A DNA stretch of 64,000 nucleotides from Polynucleobacter sp. MWH-UH19D (lineage in GTDB: Bacteria > Pseudomonadota > Gammaproteobacteria > Burkholderiales > Burkholderiaceae), in contig NZ_CP099571.1 of NCBI RefSeq assembly GCF_040409795.1, positions 186,001 to 250,000 of the forward strand. Direction: 5' to 3'. Position 1 is the first letter of the stretch, and every line of letters begins with the position of its first letter. Of the stretch, positions 61,472 to 64,000 are shown piece by piece. A model generated the notes under the pieces. The model was not told the origin of the DNA and made no database searches. It worked only from the letters and a program-made list of their open reading frames with translations. The translations under genes and the position numbers were made by a program.

Positions 61472-62833
61472 GTGAGTGAATTTTCTCAGCCTACTGAATT
61501 AAAGGGTTTTGTAAATCAACGTTGGTTAATTCTGTCGCATGGCTTTAATATGGATGGCCGTGCATCAAGCCAGACGATTACCGATAAAATGCCCTACTTA
61601 TTAGAAGTGGGAATTCGGCTGACTGTATTTAGTGCAATTACTGGCATTAAAGATCAGCGCTTTCCTCACTACCAGTATTTAGCCTGGGGGCCATCAGCGT
61701 TTCGATTTGATTTTCGTCATTGGATCGCAAATCAATATGGTCGGGGTTTTATATACAAGGTATTGACAAGGACTGTTTCACTTCTATTGAGTCCATTAAT
61801 TGGCTTAGAAAAGCTTGTACTAGGATATTCGAGTCAATGGTCTTGGGCATTGCCTGCATTTATTCATGGATATAGATTGATTCGAGAGGGTAAAGTCGAT
61901 TTAGTGTATTCCACTGGTGGTGCATGGTCAGCACACTTGGCTGGCTTATGGCTTAAGAGGGTAACGGGAGTTCGGTGGATCGCTGAGATTCATGATCCGC
62001 TAGTGATTCGCAGCAGTCCAGCAGATGATGGTTTTGCCATTCCTCGTAACCGCGATGCTCGGTTTCGTTATTGCTTAGAAAAAAACATTGCCCATTTCGC
62101 TGATTATGTTTGGTGGTTTACCGATGGAGCGTTGCACTATGCCAAAGTTCGTAACCCCAACTTAAATAGCAAAGGTAATGCTCATGGGTTCATGGTGTTG
62201 CCAGGTGCGGAACCGCCAGGAGGCCTCAAGACAAATAAGGAACATCGCTATGGGGATAAGCTGCACTTATCTCATTCTGGATCACTAGCAAAAGACCGTT
62301 CGATTTCAACTATTTTGTCTGCGCTACACTCTTTGTTTCAAAAGTATCCAGAGGCACGTCAGCAAATATGTATCAATGTGTATGGCGCTCCACTAGATGC
62401 ATTGACCAAAGAAGCGCTTGAGCAATATCACTATCACGATGTCCTAATTGATCATGGGAGACTTGAAAAAGATCCTTTGAGCGGTATCTCAGGCCGAGAA
62501 AGAGTTGTTCAGGAGTTACAAAAATCAGATGTATTAATACTCTTGCATGGAAATGACGAATGGTGTGCCGAATATATTCCCTCTAAGTTCTATGAATATC
62601 TTTGGGCTGGCCGACCAATTTGGGGAATCACTCATCGCAATCCGCAGCTTGATCAAATGCTTTCTGAAAGGGGTGCCTATTTGAGTCATCAGACAGATAA
62701 ACTAAGCATTGAAATGGCCCTAGAGCGAATTTGGCTTGATTGGAGGGGTAGGCAACTGCAGATTCCCGAAGAGAAGCCTATAGATGTTAGGCAGGCAGTC
62801 GCTACAATCTTAAATACAATCTCGGCAAATTAA
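61472..62833 (+). CDS. Glycosyltransferase, GT-B-like
   Basis: About 453 residues. The start is GTG 61472 or TTG 61460; neither has a good ribosome-binding site. Two Rossmann-like halves are seen: N-terminal WLILSHGF..., then VDLVYSTGGAWSAHLAG near 140, and C-terminal LHLSHSGSLAKDRSI near 265, with the donor-site-like IPSKFYEYLWAGRP near 378. The fold suggests transfer of a sugar nucleotide unit. The neighbouring DUF6492- and DUF5672-like genes fit a surface-glycan locus. Confidence 0.75.
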   Translation: MSEFSQPTELKGFVNQRWLILSHGFNMDGRASSQTITDKMPYLLEVGIRLTVFSAITGIKDQRFPHYQYLAWGPSAFRFDFRHWIANQYGRGFIYKVLTRTVSLLLSPLIGLEKLVLGYSSQWSWALPAFIHGYRLIREGKVDLVYSTGGAWSAHLAGLWLKRVTGVRWIAEIHDPLVIRSSPADDGFAIPRNRDARFRYCLEKNIAHFADYVWWFTDGALHYAKVRNPNLNSKGNAHGFMVLPGAEPPGGLKTNKEHRYGDKLHLSHSGSLAKDRSISTILSALHSLFQKYPEARQQICINVYGAPLDALTKEALEQYHYHDVLIDHGRLEKDPLSGISGRERVVQELQKSDVLILLHGNDEWCAEYIPSKFYEYLWAGRPIWGITHRNPQLDQMLSERGAYLSHQTDKLSIEMALERIWLDWRGRQLQIPEEKPIDVRQAVATILNTISAN

Positions 62834-62865
62834 CAGCCAAGCCCTCAACTTTAATGAACTGACCT

Positions 62866-63786
62866 ATGTTGAACTTTGTCCTATATTGCTGCACTTTTCG
62901 CAAAGATCTGACAAGAACGGTTAAGCTTGCACAGAGTATTCAAAAGTATAATAAGACTCGAATTCCTTTTTATGTCTCTGTTCCCGGTGATGATGTAGAG
63001 CTGTTTAGGGAATACCTAAAAGACTTTGAAGCGATTGTTTTTGATGAGCTAGATATTTTTAGGGCAAACCCAAAGCTAGATATAAAAAAGCTCTATGAAA
63101 TTCGTGGGGGGCTACGACAGCAGGTAATTAAGTCCGAGTTTTGGAGATTGGAGATCTCTGAAAACTATTTAGTCCTCGATTCTGATTGCATTTTTATTCG
63201 CGACTTTGATGAGAGCGACTTTATCGTCAAGGACGATATTCCTTATTCGGTAATTCATGAAGGGCGAGATGTTCTTCAGGCAACCGAGCGCTTTGGGCCA
63301 AAGAAAATTCGTCAACATTTCCTTGCTGACCGTGAGCCAATCAAAGCAGCTTTAAACCGTACAGGCGTGACCTATGACTTTGGCTACGCTCCATTTTTAT
63401 GGAGTCGAAAAGTTTGGGAGTCGTTAGATAAGAATTATCTGACACCAAATCATATGAACTTTTTAGATGCAGTGCTTTTATGTGGCTCTGAGTTCACTTG
63501 GTATGGCGAGTCGCTAGTGAACTTTCGTGCCATACCCATATATCCTCGCGAGCAATTATTTATGCACTATCACTATGAACATCAATTATGGGCACATCAA
63601 ATACTTGGTTACGATGAGAAACTGCTTGCTAATGATTATCTCGGAGTCGTATATCAGTCAAACTGGGAAAGTTGGGGGGATTACGGGCCATCTAACAAGA
63701 GCGTCATGTCCAGAATTTGGCGCACCTTCAAGCGGGCGCTAAAAAAGATTCAGTTCAAATTCTCATTGCTGTTAGGCTTCATTTAA
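62866..63786 (+). CDS. DUF6492-like putative glycosyltransferase
   Basis: 306 residues with a DxD-like centre LVLDSDCIFIRDFD (about 104-117), typical of GT-A metal-binding. The later YDFGYAPFLWSRKVW and HYHYEHQLWAH segments agree with the DUF6492 pattern I recall. Acceptor and sugar are unknown. It is 32 bp after the previous glycosyltransferase. The C-terminus is basic. Confidence 0.7.
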   Translation: MLNFVLYCCTFRKDLTRTVKLAQSIQKYNKTRIPFYVSVPGDDVELFREYLKDFEAIVFDELDIFRANPKLDIKKLYEIRGGLRQQVIKSEFWRLEISENYLVLDSDCIFIRDFDESDFIVKDDIPYSVIHEGRDVLQATERFGPKKIRQHFLADREPIKAALNRTGVTYDFGYAPFLWSRKVWESLDKNYLTPNHMNFLDAVLLCGSEFTWYGESLVNFRAIPIYPREQLFMHYHYEHQLWAHQILGYDEKLLANDYLGVVYQSNWESWGDYGPSNKSVMSRIWRTFKRALKKIQFKFSLLLGFI

Positions 63787-63794
63787 TTTTTTTG

Positions 63795-64000
63795 ATGATG
63801 TTGAGTCTTCCTAATGTCACTTTATTATGTGTTGAGACTCGAGATCCCAATTTAGCCCATTGGGCAATAAAGCAATGTACAGAAAAAGCAAGCTTTTCCC
63901 AGGTTGTTCTGATCACAAACTTAGGGTTGCTCAAAGAGTACGAGCCGAATATTAAGTATGTTGCTGCGCCTAACATTCAGACCACTAAAGATTACTCCGA
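63795..64000 (+). CDS. DUF5672-like protein (3' end beyond window)
   Basis: Partial gene; about 68 codons are visible from ATG 63795 or 63798. The start reads LSLPNVTLLCVETRDPNLAHWAI..., followed by a segment VVLITNLG, matching the DUF5672 N-terminus I recall from glycan-biosynthesis loci. Its short visible part precludes more. Confidence 0.65.
   Translation, partial: MMLSLPNVTLLCVETRDPNLAHWAIKQCTEKASFSQVVLITNLGLLKEYEPNIKYVAAPNIQTTKDYS

Overview
The window looks like a chromosomal stretch of a small-genome freshwater betaproteobacterium, most likely Polynucleobacter or a close relative in the Burkholderiaceae. This is inferred from protein flavour and gene order, not from a search: rplU-rpmA-obg-proB-(CNP1-like)-rppH-proS, accB-accC-prmA, maeB-barstar-rsmE-tkt-gap, divergent fur/bamE, leuS-lptE-holA-proA and yqgE-yqgF-pyrR-pyrB, together with an AAKKPA-type histone H1-like protein. 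Base composition is moderate. Genes are packed tightly, with many gaps under 50 bp. I see no rRNA, tRNA, CRISPR array, insertion sequence or prophage.

Layout. 1-5314: the edge of a squalene/phytoene synthase gene, then a sodium:solute symporter, a ketopantoate-reductase-like enzyme, an FAH-family hydrolase and a GrdB-like protein with Cys-x-x-Cys. 5311-13395: ispB, ribosomal proteins L21 and L27, obg, proB, a CNP1-like lipoprotein, rppH, proS and ffh. 13416-15086: ypjD-like gene and a membrane-anchored AmpD-like fusion. 15363-19565: class Ia ribonucleotide reductase genes behind two candidate NrdR boxes. 19899-20290: a histone-like gene with a candidate programmed -1 frameshift. 20368-25368 (minus strand): a PfkB kinase, a prmA-DUF3426 fusion, accC, accB and aroQ. 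25618-33864: a TlpA-like thioredoxin, mpl, a FabG-type reductase, an RNase II-family nuclease, a TonB-family protein, aroE, mtgA and pyrF. 33938-37037: corA, pncC, pgpA, thiL. 37143-44124: maeB, an orphan barstar-like gene, rsmE, tkt, gap. 44257-55621: fur, bamE, dapB, leuS, lptE, holA, proA, hemJ, an RlmL-like methyltransferase, rubredoxin, hemL. 55628-61450: apaH, phr, a YdcF-like gene, yqgE, yqgF, pyrR, pyrB. 61472-64000: three genes that look like the start of a surface-glycan locus.

Most genes are housekeeping: translation and protein targeting, dNTP and pyrimidine synthesis, proline, shikimate and lysine pathways, fatty-acid initiation, murein synthesis and recycling, outer-membrane assembly, and central carbon metabolism. 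The least ordinary feature is the histone-like gene. Its basic repeat frame stops directly after an A AAA AAG heptamer (same as the dnaX slippery site). Seven bases later comes a GC-rich hairpin, and the -1 frame continues for about 43 codons to a stop just before a strong terminator. Other points of note are two protein fusions (PrmA-DUF3426, PP0621-like-AmpD), a terminator abutting the obg start codon, a perfect consensus promoter for rplU that overlaps the ispB start, and long AT-rich hairpins directly after the gap and maeB stops.
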